64,000 nt of DNA, from positions 124,001 to 188,000 of the forward strand of contig NZ_JADEWI010000005.1 in the NCBI RefSeq assembly GCF_015207705.1, written 5' to 3'. The position numbers and the translations under genes were made by a program. Of this stretch, positions 1-8,755 are shown piece by piece. This DNA comes from Nostoc sp. LEGE 06077. Its GTDB lineage: Bacteria > Cyanobacteriota > Cyanobacteriia > Cyanobacteriales > Nostocaceae. The notes under the pieces were generated by a model. The model worked only from the letters and a program-made list of their open reading frames with translations. It did no database searches and was not told the origin of the DNA. Numbering within the stretch: the stretch's first letter is position 1; every line of letters begins with the position of its first letter.

Positions 1-1
1 A

Positions 2-133
2 TTTAAGGGAGCCGGGTTTAAAGTTAATTGTGCTGATACGACACCTCCACTAGCGATCGCTAGTGAAACTATGAGGAAAATTGTCAGAGGGCGTGAATAC
101 CTTGATAATTTTCTAGATTTAAACGCTAAATAA
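2..133 (+). CDS. possible 3' end of a gene entering from the left edge
   Basis: An open frame runs without a stop from the window edge to TAA at 131-133 and gives 43 residues ending in NFLDLNAK. It includes a HIP1 site read as LAIAS. I do not recognise the protein. A chance frame of this length is quite possible, so this is only a candidate partial gene. Sequence to the left of the window would settle it. Confidence 0.25.
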   Translation, partial: FKGAGFKVNCADTTPPLAIASETMRKIVRGREYLDNFLDLNAK

Positions 134-240
134 ATCCAAAAAAGCATCACAAATATCATCAGCAAGATTGCTAATGTACCACTTGAATGTATCATAAGAC
201 CTCGTTGTACCTGTAGATACCGTGGGATTGATGTTAATTA

Positions 241-545
241 AGAGGATGTTTGAAAAGTGGTTGGCTGTAACTTTAGGTACTCACTGATCCCCCTAAGTTT
301 CGCTTAAGAATCAAGGTATTTTCATACATTCAGAAAAAAAGACGACTGTGTTTCAAAGCATCTCCCCTTCGTGGGGAATAGGTTTGGAGACGGGTCATAA
401 TCTCTGCTACAAAATGAGAAATCAGGACTTATGGATTTTTCTTTTTTCGTATGAAACCACCCTGCCTAAGTCTCCCTTTTTAAGGGAGACTTAGAGAGAT
501 ATGAAAGCATTTGATACATCACTAAGGACTTTTCAAACAACCTCT
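241..545. mobile_element. MITE-like element with 18-bp terminal inverted repeats
   Basis: AGAGGATGTTTGAAAAGT at 241-258 reappears as its reverse complement at 528-545 with 17 of 18 bases matching, bounding 305 bp without a gene. Inside is a perfect 13-bp hairpin with a TTT loop at 466-494 (arms CTAAGTCTCCCTT and AAGGGAGACTTAG). A GATCCCCCTAAG stretch near 287 resembles wording common in Nostocales intergenic repeats. No transposase is present, so a non-autonomous element is inferred. A clear target-site duplication was not found. The rest of the gap, 546-855, is AT-rich and shows nothing I can name. Confidence 0.55.
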
Positions 546-855
546 AAGGAAGACTACGTACTAAAGTATTCAATTACTAGGTTCTTAATGCCGACATTTC
601 TCAGGTAAGAAAGGATATGAATGGTATTTTGGATGAAAGATACCATCACAGTCAGAAATAAGATTACAAGATATTGACCACTACTGGATAGTGGCAGAGA
701 TTATATTATTAAGCAAATTATGTTTTGTAGAATGTAGATATTATTATCATTTAATAACTATTGTTGAGAATACCTAACCTATCTTTTTTGATCTAAAAAC
801 GGTCACACTCCTCTACTGACTTTGCTTCAGATGCTTTGTCACCCCACCAGACAAA

Positions 856-3021
856 TTATTTGCTATCTGGATTCAACTCGCCAAATTTAGGACTCCACCA
901 ACCTTTGGCTGTACTAAAAAAAGCCACATCTTTATGCTTTTTATCTTGACGAGACGCAGCAGAACAACGCAGCATGGTTTTGTTTTGTCCATCTTTGGTG
1001 TAGCTATACTCTTCTAGAGGTTTTTTACAGACTGGACAGGGATATGAGCTTAACTTAGCAGGAGTTTGGGCGTGGTTTTCTGGCTTGGTTTCTGGGGTGC
1101 GTGGTGGTTGCCAAGATTTGCTGAAGTCACTCCAAAATAGGACTATATTTGCACAACCGCTGGTACATTTGAGGAAATATTTTTTCTTGACTTTGCTGCT
1201 GGGAATTTTAGCGAGAAAATTATTACATTCAGGGCAGCGAGTTTTAGAAGTATCATATTTGCGTTCAGCTACTGAGGATTTTGTACTTGAAGTACTTACA
1301 ACAACAGTTTTGGCTTTGGCTAAGGCTGGGACGAAATAATTTTTATTCCAAGTTGTTAAGTATTGCTGCCAACTTTGTTTACCTTCAGCGATCGCATCGA
1401 GGGCGCTTTCCATTTTGGCTGTAAAATCTGCTTCTAGTAAATCTGGCAAAGCTTTCTGCAAAAAATCATCAACTTCTAGCCCCAAAGTTGTGGGCTGGAG
1501 ATTTCCCTTAATTAACTGCACATAACCCCGCTTTTTGAGGGTAGCAACAGTGGGCGCGAATGTACTCGGACGACCGATACCTTTACGTTCCATGAGTTGT
1601 ACTAATTTCGGTTCGCTGTAACGGGGTGGCGGCTGAGTCTGTTTTTTCTCCGAATTTGCATTATCTAGAGTTAATGCTTGTCCCTGCTGGACAACAGGTA
1701 ACACACTATCTTTGCTGAGGTTATTCCAATAGCGAGCGTAACCGTAAAATTCGATTACTTGGCCTCTGGCTTGCCATAACAAAGAACCCGACTGAGTGAT
1801 AATCTGAGTTTTACGGAGTTGAGCAGCCCGACATTGAGAAGCGATCGCTCTTTTCCAAATCATCACATACAAGTCAAATTCATCAGCAGGTAATTCTTGC
1901 CGTAGCTGGACTGATGGACGAAACACATCGGTAGGGCGAATCGCTTCATGGGCTTCCTGGGCTGTTTTGGCGCTGCGATGTTTGGCAACTTGCTGTGGTA
2001 CATTCTGCGGATCATTTTGTTCTAACCACTGACGAGCCGCAGCGCAGAACTCAGGACTTAACATTACTGAATCTGTCCGCATATATGTAATTAACCCAGC
2101 CTCATAAAGCTTTTGGGCTAAAACCATTGTTTTGTCTGGGGCTAATTTCAGCTTGGAACCTGCGGCTTGTTGCAAGGTGGAAGTAATAAATGGTGGGGGT
2201 GGTTGACGATATACAGTTTTACCTTCAACTTGTATCACTTGATGGGGATATCGCCTTGCTTCTTCAACTAACCCTGTGGCTTCTGCTTCCGAAAGAACCC
2301 GCTTAGACTCTGGCTTTTGGGTATTATTACCTGCTGCATCGTCGTGGGCTTCTGTTTCTGGTTCTGGCGCATCGGTGGGAGAATTGACTGTACCTTTATA
2401 AAAAGCCCGGAATCCTTCGGCGTAGTCTACCCACACACTCCAATAGTCTTGGGGTACAAAGGTGACAATCTCTCGTTCTCGCTGACATATTAGGTGCAAC
2501 GTCGCACTTTGTACTCGGCCAACACTCTTCGCACCATTATTTAACGCCCAAACTAAGGGACTACCTTTGTAACCAACCAGCTTATCGAGACAATCGCGGC
2601 AAAGTCCAGCACCAACTAAATTAGAATCTAGTTTGCGAGGATTAGCGATCGCACTTTGTACCGCCGATGCGGTAATTTCACTATAAATAACTCGTTTCGG
2701 TTCTCGCAATCCCAGCACTTCTTTTAAATGCCAAGCAATTGTTTCCCCTTCGCGGTCTGGGTCTGTGGCGAGAACAACTTCATCAACCTGTTTGGTAGCT
2801 GCTTTTAGCTGCTGGATAGTTTCTTTAGAGCGTTGGTCACGGGGTACATAGTTGCACTGGACGTGACCATCATCAATGACGAAACCCAAAGAATCTTCTC
2901 CCGTATCACTCAGTTCGCGGATGTGACCACAACTAGCCCGGACAATCCAATCAGAACCCAAAATCTGACTGAGCTTTTTGACTTTCCCAGGAGATTCAAC
3001 AACTAGAAGGCGTTTCGGCAT
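856..3021 (-). CDS. topA: DNA topoisomerase I (type IA), compact form
   Basis: Type IA topoisomerase, which relaxes negative supercoils by single-strand passage. The N-terminal Toprim domain has the metal-binding DPDREGE motif at about residues 87-93 and the conserved E9 (VVESPGK). The active-site tyrosine lies in YMRTDS at about 313-318. Two C-terminal cysteine clusters (CPEC...C...C near 600-627 and CPVC...C near 660-690) are zinc-ribbon-like, although the second shows only three cysteines. At 721 residues it is shorter than the usual cyanobacterial TopA of roughly 850-900 residues, so it may be a second, paralogous enzyme. A charged low-complexity insert (about 215-240) interrupts the central region. 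Monocistronic, with the ATG start read at 3021. Confidence 0.93.
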   Translation of the reverse strand: MPKRLLVVESPGKVKKLSQILGSDWIVRASCGHIRELSDTGEDSLGFVIDDGHVQCNYVPRDQRSKETIQQLKAATKQVDEVVLATDPDREGETIAWHLKEVLGLREPKRVIYSEITASAVQSAIANPRKLDSNLVGAGLCRDCLDKLVGYKGSPLVWALNNGAKSVGRVQSATLHLICQREREIVTFVPQDYWSVWVDYAEGFRAFYKGTVNSPTDAPEPETEAHDDAAGNNTQKPESKRVLSEAEATGLVEEARRYPHQVIQVEGKTVYRQPPPPFITSTLQQAAGSKLKLAPDKTMVLAQKLYEAGLITYMRTDSVMLSPEFCAAARQWLEQNDPQNVPQQVAKHRSAKTAQEAHEAIRPTDVFRPSVQLRQELPADEFDLYVMIWKRAIASQCRAAQLRKTQIITQSGSLLWQARGQVIEFYGYARYWNNLSKDSVLPVVQQGQALTLDNANSEKKQTQPPPRYSEPKLVQLMERKGIGRPSTFAPTVATLKKRGYVQLIKGNLQPTTLGLEVDDFLQKALPDLLEADFTAKMESALDAIAEGKQSWQQYLTTWNKNYFVPALAKAKTVVVSTSSTKSSVAERKYDTSKTRCPECNNFLAKIPSSKVKKKYFLKCTSGCANIVLFWSDFSKSWQPPRTPETKPENHAQTPAKLSSYPCPVCKKPLEEYSYTKDGQNKTMLRCSAASRQDKKHKDVAFFSTAKGWWSPKFGELNPDSK

Positions 3022-3395
3022 AGATGCTTTTGATAACAGAGATTCTAGTCTTTGATATTTAGCAGAAGGCAGGAGGCAGGAGGAAAAGTCTTACTATTCC
3101 TGGCGTTCAAGTTTTCAAATTGTCCTAACATATCTGACTACCGATATAGTAATACGATTTGATTGCTGAACTATCAATCATCACGCTTTACTTAAAAAAA
3201 TGCAATAAAATTAACCGCAGATGAACGCGGATATAGACGCGATAGCGGCTTCCCGGAGGGTACGCAGATAGGTATTTTTAGGAGGTGTTGATGAATTGGG
3301 TAATTAAATCTCACTTACTTAAATATTAAACTCCTTCTTCTCTCCGCGCATCTGCGCCTCTGCGTGAAACAAATTCATTCCGTATATTTACTTTC
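3022..3395. repeat. intergenic region with dispersed short repeats
   Basis: No gene seen. Near 3064 there are two heptamers GGCAGGA in tandem, of STRR type. At 3211-3270 lies an element starting TTAACCGCAGATG and ending TACGCAGAT, whose degenerate second copy is at 6303-6352. A CATCTGCGCCTCTGCGTG motif near 3348-3365, frequent in Nostocales spacers, precedes the end of the Hsp70-like gene. The topA promoter must lie here, but I could not pick it with confidence. Confidence 0.45.
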
Positions 3396-5318
3396 TTATT
3401 GAATTAAAATAATCGCCTCTTGAACTTTCGTTACCAGGGCTTTTTGTAGACCTTGTTCAACTTTTTGGGTGAGTTGTTCAAAAGCTGCTTGATTATTAGT
3501 TAATTGTTCTCGAAAGACATTTTCTAATTCCGGTTTGATTTGAATGCACATATCTGCAATTTTCTGATCGTTCATTAAATTAGAACGAATCCAACTGGGG
3601 ATATCGAAATTTTTCTTGATTGTTTCTTGGACAGTTTTGCGGTTGAGTTCCATCCCGGCGGCCATCACAGAAGCACCGTAGACTAATGCGATCGGCCAAG
3701 TTAAATGTCCTGTGAGAATGAGGGTAATCAGACTCGCTACAGTACCGCCACCAATGACGACATTGACGATAAACGCCACAGTATCAGCTAAAATTGCATC
3801 ACCAATTCGTAATTCTGGATTAACAAAAGCTGGTTCAATGCTATCTTCAAACCTTAAACTACTTCTGGGTATTTGAAATTTGCGGCAGATGGGGTCGGTT
3901 TCTGCGGCTAAGTCTGGTTGAATTTTGTTGTTAAACCAAAGAATACATTGATTGTTAATTATCTGCTGGGCGGTATTGCTTTTTAACCACTGTTCTGCTC
4001 GATTTTTCATGGATGATTCTAAATCAGCCAAAGTGCGAATTTTGTTGGTTTGCCATTCTTTTACTCCTGGTCTAACGGCGTGTTCAATCAAATTTTCGGC
4101 TAATGGTTGAGTTAACAATTCAATTAAATCTGGAATATGTCTCTCAATTAATTGTTTGAGTTTTTGGGAATCTAATAATTGATTAACTTCTTGTTGAAAA
4201 GCCGTCGCCCGCAAATCCCATCTTCCGACTCTTGCTAAACCCAATGCAATGCACCGTTCCGGTTCAGGATCAGGGCGAAGTTGGGTTGCTGGTTCGGGAA
4301 ACATTTGCTGGCAAATTTGGTGGGTAAATTTCATTCGGGATGCACCACCAGTCATCAAAACTAATTTTGGGACTGTATCAAGTTGTTCTAATTTGGTTTT
4401 GGCTTCCCTGACACTATCTTGAAACGCCTGAAGCCAACTTTTATTTCCTAGTTCGGGTAAAGGTTGGTGCAGAATTCCCTCCATCATCAATTTGTTGACT
4501 TGGGGAATAAAATAAATCTGCTCGTTGATAGACTCAAAGCCACGGGCGAAAGATTGCGGGTCGTTGTATAACTGTTCATTAGAAAAATAATCTTCTTTGG
4601 CTTTGCGACAAGCGAGTTCACAACGGGCTTGGTGATGAGGATATTCTTGAAATACTTTTTCTAGTAATGGTTTTTGCTCGTGTTTGGCAAGAGTTCTGGT
4701 AAAAATCGCTTTGTCAATTAAGGATGCGCCTAAAGTATTACTGCCGAAATCTAAGGGGATTTCATGTAAACTTTTTACCAAGGTAAAATCTGTAGTCGAA
4801 GAGCCAATATCAACAATTAGCACCGATGCGAGGAGTTTCTCATACTCCAACTTTCCGGCTTCTTTGGCTTGCATAAAAGCCGCACGGGATTCAGGTATAA
4901 CGTTGAGGTGGGGAATACCAGCCTCTTGAAGTAGTTTTTGATATGCTTGGCGATCGCTCACTGACCATCCGGAAGGACAACCAATGTAAAAATAACTACT
5001 TTCGTCGCCTTCTATTTGTTTGCTTTCTTGCAGTTTGTGATAGTAAGTAGCGAGAAAAGTAGAGATTGTTTTTCTGTAATCAGGATTATGGTTGGGTTTT
5101 TGCTTGAAAGATATAGTTAACTGAGTAACGCCAGCTTGAATTAAGGCTTGTTCTCCCACAAGATAACCGAGTTTGGGATGCCAACCTAACGCGGTAATTT
5201 GATTTTTTTTGTTATTAATTTCCAACATTTGGGGCGGTTCGATGCTTTCAACGATTGCTTTCGCTACGGCTGTCTCACCGTGTCCCAAATCAAAGCCGAT
5301 TGTTTCTAAAATTCTCAT
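3396..5318 (-). CDS. Hsp70/actin-fold ATPase with a hydrophobic C-terminal hairpin
   Basis: A 640-residue protein with the phosphate-binding motifs of the Hsp70/actin superfamily: GFDLGHGETAV near residues 8-18, VDIGSSTTDF near 168-177 and LMTGGASRM near 322-330. It lacks the canonical DnaK substrate-binding domain. The C-terminal third instead carries two adjacent hydrophobic, glycine-rich segments (about 525-575) and a helical tail, which suggests membrane contact. The start at 5318 follows the stop of the upstream 298-residue membrane protein by 14 bp, so the two are probably one operon. The fold is clear. Function is unknown; chaperone, cytoskeletal and regulatory roles are all open. Confidence 0.75.
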   Translation of the reverse strand: MRILETIGFDLGHGETAVAKAIVESIEPPQMLEINNKKNQITALGWHPKLGYLVGEQALIQAGVTQLTISFKQKPNHNPDYRKTISTFLATYYHKLQESKQIEGDESSYFYIGCPSGWSVSDRQAYQKLLQEAGIPHLNVIPESRAAFMQAKEAGKLEYEKLLASVLIVDIGSSTTDFTLVKSLHEIPLDFGSNTLGASLIDKAIFTRTLAKHEQKPLLEKVFQEYPHHQARCELACRKAKEDYFSNEQLYNDPQSFARGFESINEQIYFIPQVNKLMMEGILHQPLPELGNKSWLQAFQDSVREAKTKLEQLDTVPKLVLMTGGASRMKFTHQICQQMFPEPATQLRPDPEPERCIALGLARVGRWDLRATAFQQEVNQLLDSQKLKQLIERHIPDLIELLTQPLAENLIEHAVRPGVKEWQTNKIRTLADLESSMKNRAEQWLKSNTAQQIINNQCILWFNNKIQPDLAAETDPICRKFQIPRSSLRFEDSIEPAFVNPELRIGDAILADTVAFIVNVVIGGGTVASLITLILTGHLTWPIALVYGASVMAAGMELNRKTVQETIKKNFDIPSWIRSNLMNDQKIADMCIQIKPELENVFREQLTNNQAAFEQLTQKVEQGLQKALVTKVQEAIILIQ

Positions 5319-5332
5319 ACTTTTATTGTCTA

Positions 5333-6229
5333 CTATTCTCTTGCCTCGGAGTATGCTGGCTCAATTACTCGACCGCGGCGGAGTAAGCGATCGCCTTTTA
5401 ACAATGCAGGTGTGATGGTAACGTAATCTTTAGTGTCAGGGTCGATACTCGGCTCAAAGTCGAAATAATCACGCTCATTTTGCGGTGCTTGCTGTTGGTA
5501 AATTTGAGCGCGGATTCCTTGAGACATGAGAATTTGGGGAAGGAGTTTTGTTAAAGCGATCGCCATTTGCGGTTGTTCGAGAAATGATGCACCCATCAGC
5601 CGTTGGAGAAAATTCAATAACTCTGGTAGTTCTTCTAAGGTGCGATCGTCTGCTAATTTGTTTCCTTCCTCAAATCTAGCCACTGCTATGTCAATTGTGT
5701 TCAGCCCATCGGCTAAGTTATCTAAAAGCAGTTTACTATCCACTCGCAGCACAGGTTGGGGTATCTCTAACAATTCCGTGGATTTAATATTACTTTTATC
5801 CAGTTGCAACACAACTTCTAAACCAAGAAGCAATAAAGTTAGTAAGATACCCATCCAAGCACTAATGCTAATTTTCGTTAAGGAAAATAAAACACCTAAA
5901 ATGCCAACATAAATCAGCGCCTTTAGTAGTTTTAGAATTAATTTTTTTGGGGAAACATTTGTAGTTAAATTACTAATTGGCTGTTGTTCTGGCGGTACAA
6001 CTGGAGACTGGTTAACCACAGTCAAAGTAGCGATTGACTGTCGCAGCATCTCCACAAAAAAGGATGCTAAACGTACTTGAGTTAAATTTAGCTCGCTAAT
6101 ATAAATTCTTTCTAAATTATCGAGTCGATGTTGAACAAGTTTAACTACTTGTTCAACACTAGTTATCTTATCAATCTCTATCTGTAGTTGGTTACGTTCT
6201 GCGTTAAACAGTGCAGTTATAGTTTTCAT
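5333..6229 (-). CDS. two-helix membrane protein partnered with the Hsp70-like ATPase
   Basis: A 298-residue protein I cannot assign to a named family. Residues 1-75 are charged and helical. Two membrane segments follow at about 101-119 and 123-142, then a roughly 150-residue soluble domain ending in a basic stretch (LLKGDRLLRRGR). It lies 14 bp upstream of the Hsp70-like gene on the same strand, so co-expression is likely. The two hydrophobic hairpins, one in each protein, could place both at the same membrane. No catalytic motif is visible. Confidence 0.6.
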   Translation of the reverse strand: MKTITALFNAERNQLQIEIDKITSVEQVVKLVQHRLDNLERIYISELNLTQVRLASFFVEMLRQSIATLTVVNQSPVVPPEQQPISNLTTNVSPKKLILKLLKALIYVGILGVLFSLTKISISAWMGILLTLLLLGLEVVLQLDKSNIKSTELLEIPQPVLRVDSKLLLDNLADGLNTIDIAVARFEEGNKLADDRTLEELPELLNFLQRLMGASFLEQPQMAIALTKLLPQILMSQGIRAQIYQQQAPQNERDYFDFEPSIDPDTKDYVTITPALLKGDRLLRRGRVIEPAYSEARE

Positions 6230-6302
6230 TGGTTAACGTTACTAATCGCCCTTCACCTTTTATAAATTTAGCTTATATCGATTCACTGATTGCCAGAAAA
6301 CA

Positions 6303-6352
6303 TTAACCGTAGATGTAGACGTGTCAGCAGCTTGCCGCAGGCTACACAGATT
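6303..6352. repeat. degenerate copy of a dispersed palindromic repeat
   Basis: TTAACCGTAGATG...TAGACG...GGCTACACAGATTA matches the outline of the element at 3211-3270, with substitutions and a shorter middle. It sits just upstream of the 298-residue membrane protein gene. Confidence 0.4.
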
Positions 6353-6417
6353 AATTTTTACTTTGGCAGATGAGGAAACTCTAGATAAAATTAGTCTAGC
6401 TTTATCTTGTATGTTAA

Positions 6418-6474
6418 AAGTTAAAAGCTAAAAGCGAGGAGTGGCAATAACTCCTCACTTTTAGCTTTTTAACT
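6418..6474 (-). terminator. long imperfect hairpin 3' of the 125-residue gene
   Basis: Two arms of about 24 bp (AGTTAAAAGCTAAAAGC... and its complement with one mismatch and one extra A) flank the loop GGCAATA. On the minus strand the hairpin is followed by a run of Ts broken by AAC. This fits a terminator for the gene ending at 6539. The repeated AAAGCTAAAAG wording also resembles Nostoc spacer repeats. Confidence 0.45.
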
Positions 6475-6538
6475 AGTTATAGATTATCAAAACTTACGTC
6501 CAAAGCTTAATTGCTCAGACAAAATGTAAGATTAATCC

Positions 6539-6916
6539 TCAACCAAACCATTGAGATGGTTCACAACCGGGTTCAACTGTGTCACATAGATGATTATTAA
6601 TCCAAGCTGATTTATCTTGCATAATTGCAAAAATGCCTTGATGAATCAAATTCTGTATATGTAGTTTTTGCTCTAATGGACTCCGAGGAAATTTTTGCTC
6701 TATTGGATAATCTTTGATGATATTTTGCAACGGAAATTCTCTGTCGAATTCCTTGTGATAGAAACAGGGAATGCGACTGATTACGAAATCAATTAGTTCT
6801 TGACGTAATTCAGGAATCACAAAGGTTTCTTGATAGGGATGATATGAGTATGTATCTAAAACACTTTCAATTTCGCTGATTACTGATTCCCGTGTTAAAT
6901 TGACTACTGTTTTCAT
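6539..6916 (-). CDS. small conserved protein, possibly ComFB-like
   Basis: 125 residues starting MKTVVNLTRESVISEI. The segment RQELIDFVISRIPCFYH loosely recalls the ComFB pattern (a helix ending ...ALNRLPPLY), but the match is weak and I would not name it on this basis. It has three or four predicted helices and one cysteine pair near the C-terminus (LCDTVEPGC). It is monocistronic, with a terminator-like hairpin downstream and about 530 bp of gene-free, AT-rich sequence upstream. Confidence 0.5.
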   Translation of the reverse strand: MKTVVNLTRESVISEIESVLDTYSYHPYQETFVIPELRQELIDFVISRIPCFYHKEFDREFPLQNIIKDYPIEQKFPRSPLEQKLHIQNLIHQGIFAIMQDKSAWINNHLCDTVEPGCEPSQWFG

Positions 6917-7398
6917 GATTTTTTATCTCCATTTAAATACGGATAAGTTTTGTTTTAAAGACTCACTAAGTGCTGATCATCACCAAAACTGATTCCCTAA
7001 ATTGGTTTTTATACCCTAAACTTCATCTTTTATTTCGGTACAGACTCAGACCTTTGGTTAGAGTTATGTAAGTTAAAGTTTATACCTTTGACCCTTGTAT
7101 TTCGTCTATAAATTTCCACCAAATAGTATAGTACCGAAGCTTTATATCTACAATGCCAATTATTTCAAATTTATAGTTTTTTGGCTAAAATCTACACAAA
7201 ACGCAGCATAATCATTAGGGGATCAATTTTAATATTAGATTAACAACATCCTTAAGATAGAAATATTTGTGTAAGTAAAAGTTGCTAAGTAATTTACATT
7301 ACTTATTGATTTATTACCTATTGTCTCTCAATGATTTTGTGTTTGGCTATGTGTATTAGAGAAAACAAATGTTTTAAGTAAAACTGTAGCAAATCCTG
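6917..7398. other. AT-rich gene-free stretch
   Basis: No reading frame with coding character and no clear RNA structure was seen. The 5' signals of the 125-residue gene (minus strand) presumably lie in the left part. Confidence 0.4.
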
Positions 7399-7432
7399 AA
7401 AAAAAAGACCTGGCTACGCAGAGCAACCAGTC
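7399..7432 (-). terminator. rho-independent terminator of the flavoprotein gene
   Basis: Read on the minus strand, an imperfect stem (AGACTGGTTGCT pairing with AGCCAGGTCT) is followed directly by eight Ts. It lies 16 bp past the flavoprotein stop. Confidence 0.65.
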
Positions 7433-7447
7433 TAACGATAGATGTAA

Positions 7448-8482
7448 TTAAAAGGTAAAAATTTTGAAAAAATTCACACTAGTGAGAGTTAATTGACTCA
7501 AATGATGATTAATTGCAACAGATGCAGCTAGTCCAGAAAGCATTGCACCTTCGACAAGATTACCGCCACACCAATCACCACAGCACACCAAAGGTAAAGA
7601 AATGCTGGCAGATAAAACACTTTCTGCCCAAGGATGACTAGGAAAGGCATAACGCCAACGATGTACTTGCAGCCATTCGGGTGTCTCTAACCAAGGAAGC
7701 GCGAGAGTTTGGGCGGCTTGCTGCAACATTTCTTGTCCTACAGGTTGTAAATCTGGGGTGTCTAAATGCAGTTGGGCAAATTTGGCACTGCTTTGTACCA
7801 CAAATACAGGTTGTTTTGGTTGGGGGCGCTTGCTACTATCTAAACCAATCCATCCCAAAACAGGATCATCGGCAAAACTTTGGGTTTGCCAATTGGGTAA
7901 CAGTTGGGAATCAGCCGGATAACCTGCGATCGCACTGATACAAGGCGTAAATTCCACCGAACGCAGGTTATTTAAAAAATCTATTCCGAGTAACTCTTCC
8001 CCCAAGGGTTCGAGTAACATCACAGCCTGGGGTGCAGGAATCGCCAGGACAATCGCTTTAGCTGTAATTTCTTCGTTGCTAGATTCGAGAATTAACCGCC
8101 AAGTATTTTCGGGAGTGGGATGAATTGCAATCACCCGTTGATTCAGCAACACATCCAAACCTTGAGCCAGAAATTTAGCGATCGCACTCATCCCCGCAGG
8201 TGCAATATAACGAGGTTCTGCGTTTGGGAGTTCGTGATGATTCCAAACAGTGATAACTTGGAGATCGCACAATAAATCAACAAACTCTCGGAAAAATTCA
8301 CCCTGCGGTTTCAGGTAACAAGCGCCATGATCTGCCCAAGTTTCATGCAAGCGACGTGTCGCCATTCTTCCCCCCAAACCACGGGATTTCTCCACCACTA
8401 ACACCGAATATCCCGCTTGTTTTAACTGCTGGGCGCAAACTAACCCCGCCATACCAGCACCAATCACTGCAACATCTATCAT
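7448..8482 (-). CDS. FAD-dependent amine-oxidase/renalase-like oxidoreductase
   Basis: A 344-residue flavoprotein. The N-terminus has the Rossmann FAD-binding motif (VIGAGMAGL, residues 6-14), then an acidic ribose-binding position (VVEKSRGLGGRMATRR, about 29-44). The C-terminus has the second FAD contact (CCGDWCGGNLVEGAMLSGL) typical of amine oxidase-type enzymes. The RGLGGRMATRR segment and overall length match the renalase-like group common in cyanobacteria, often annotated as deoxyribodipyrimidine-photolyase-associated or NAD(P)/FAD oxidoreductases. The substrate cannot be told from sequence. Monocistronic, with a good terminator downstream. Confidence 0.85.
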   Translation of the reverse strand: MIDVAVIGAGMAGLVCAQQLKQAGYSVLVVEKSRGLGGRMATRRLHETWADHGACYLKPQGEFFREFVDLLCDLQVITVWNHHELPNAEPRYIAPAGMSAIAKFLAQGLDVLLNQRVIAIHPTPENTWRLILESSNEEITAKAIVLAIPAPQAVMLLEPLGEELLGIDFLNNLRSVEFTPCISAIAGYPADSQLLPNWQTQSFADDPVLGWIGLDSSKRPQPKQPVFVVQSSAKFAQLHLDTPDLQPVGQEMLQQAAQTLALPWLETPEWLQVHRWRYAFPSHPWAESVLSASISLPLVCCGDWCGGNLVEGAMLSGLAASVAINHHLSQLTLTSVNFFKIFTF

Positions 8483-8525
8483 TAGTTAATAGTCCTGAGT
8501 CTTAAGTCTTTGGTTATTATCAAAC

Positions 8526-8648
8526 AGAATTCAGGAGTCAGGAGCCAGAACTCAGAATGTAGAGTTGTTCTAGGAACCTTACCGTAGAGTATTCTGACTT
8601 ATTTTCATTTTTGTTCTGAATTCTGAATTCTGGCTTCTGAATTCTTGA
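8526..8648. repeat. two STRR heptamer arrays in inverted orientation
   Basis: At 8614-8648 the sequence reads as five heptamers: TTCTGAA, TTCTGAA, TTCTGGC, TTCTGAA, TTCTTGA. At 8526-8558, read on the other strand, it gives TTCTGAG, TTCTGGC, TCCTGAC, TCCTGAA and a partial fifth. Short tandemly repeated heptamers are typical of heterocyst-forming cyanobacteria. Here the two arrays face each other and could fold into one imperfect stem of about 30 bp. They lie between divergently transcribed genes. Confidence 0.7.
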
Positions 8649-8755
8649 TCCAATGACAAATACAGATGGTGAAGGATAAAAAGACTACTAAAGGCCGCCA
8701 AAAGCTAATAGTAGAATAAAGTACAGACAAGCTGCACGGAAGGGAGGAAGGAACA

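Noticed and set aside
5526-5912. 128-residue frame antisense to the two-helix membrane protein
   Set aside because: Serine/arginine-rich shadow of the coding strand; the minus-strand gene has membrane helices and fits the operon.
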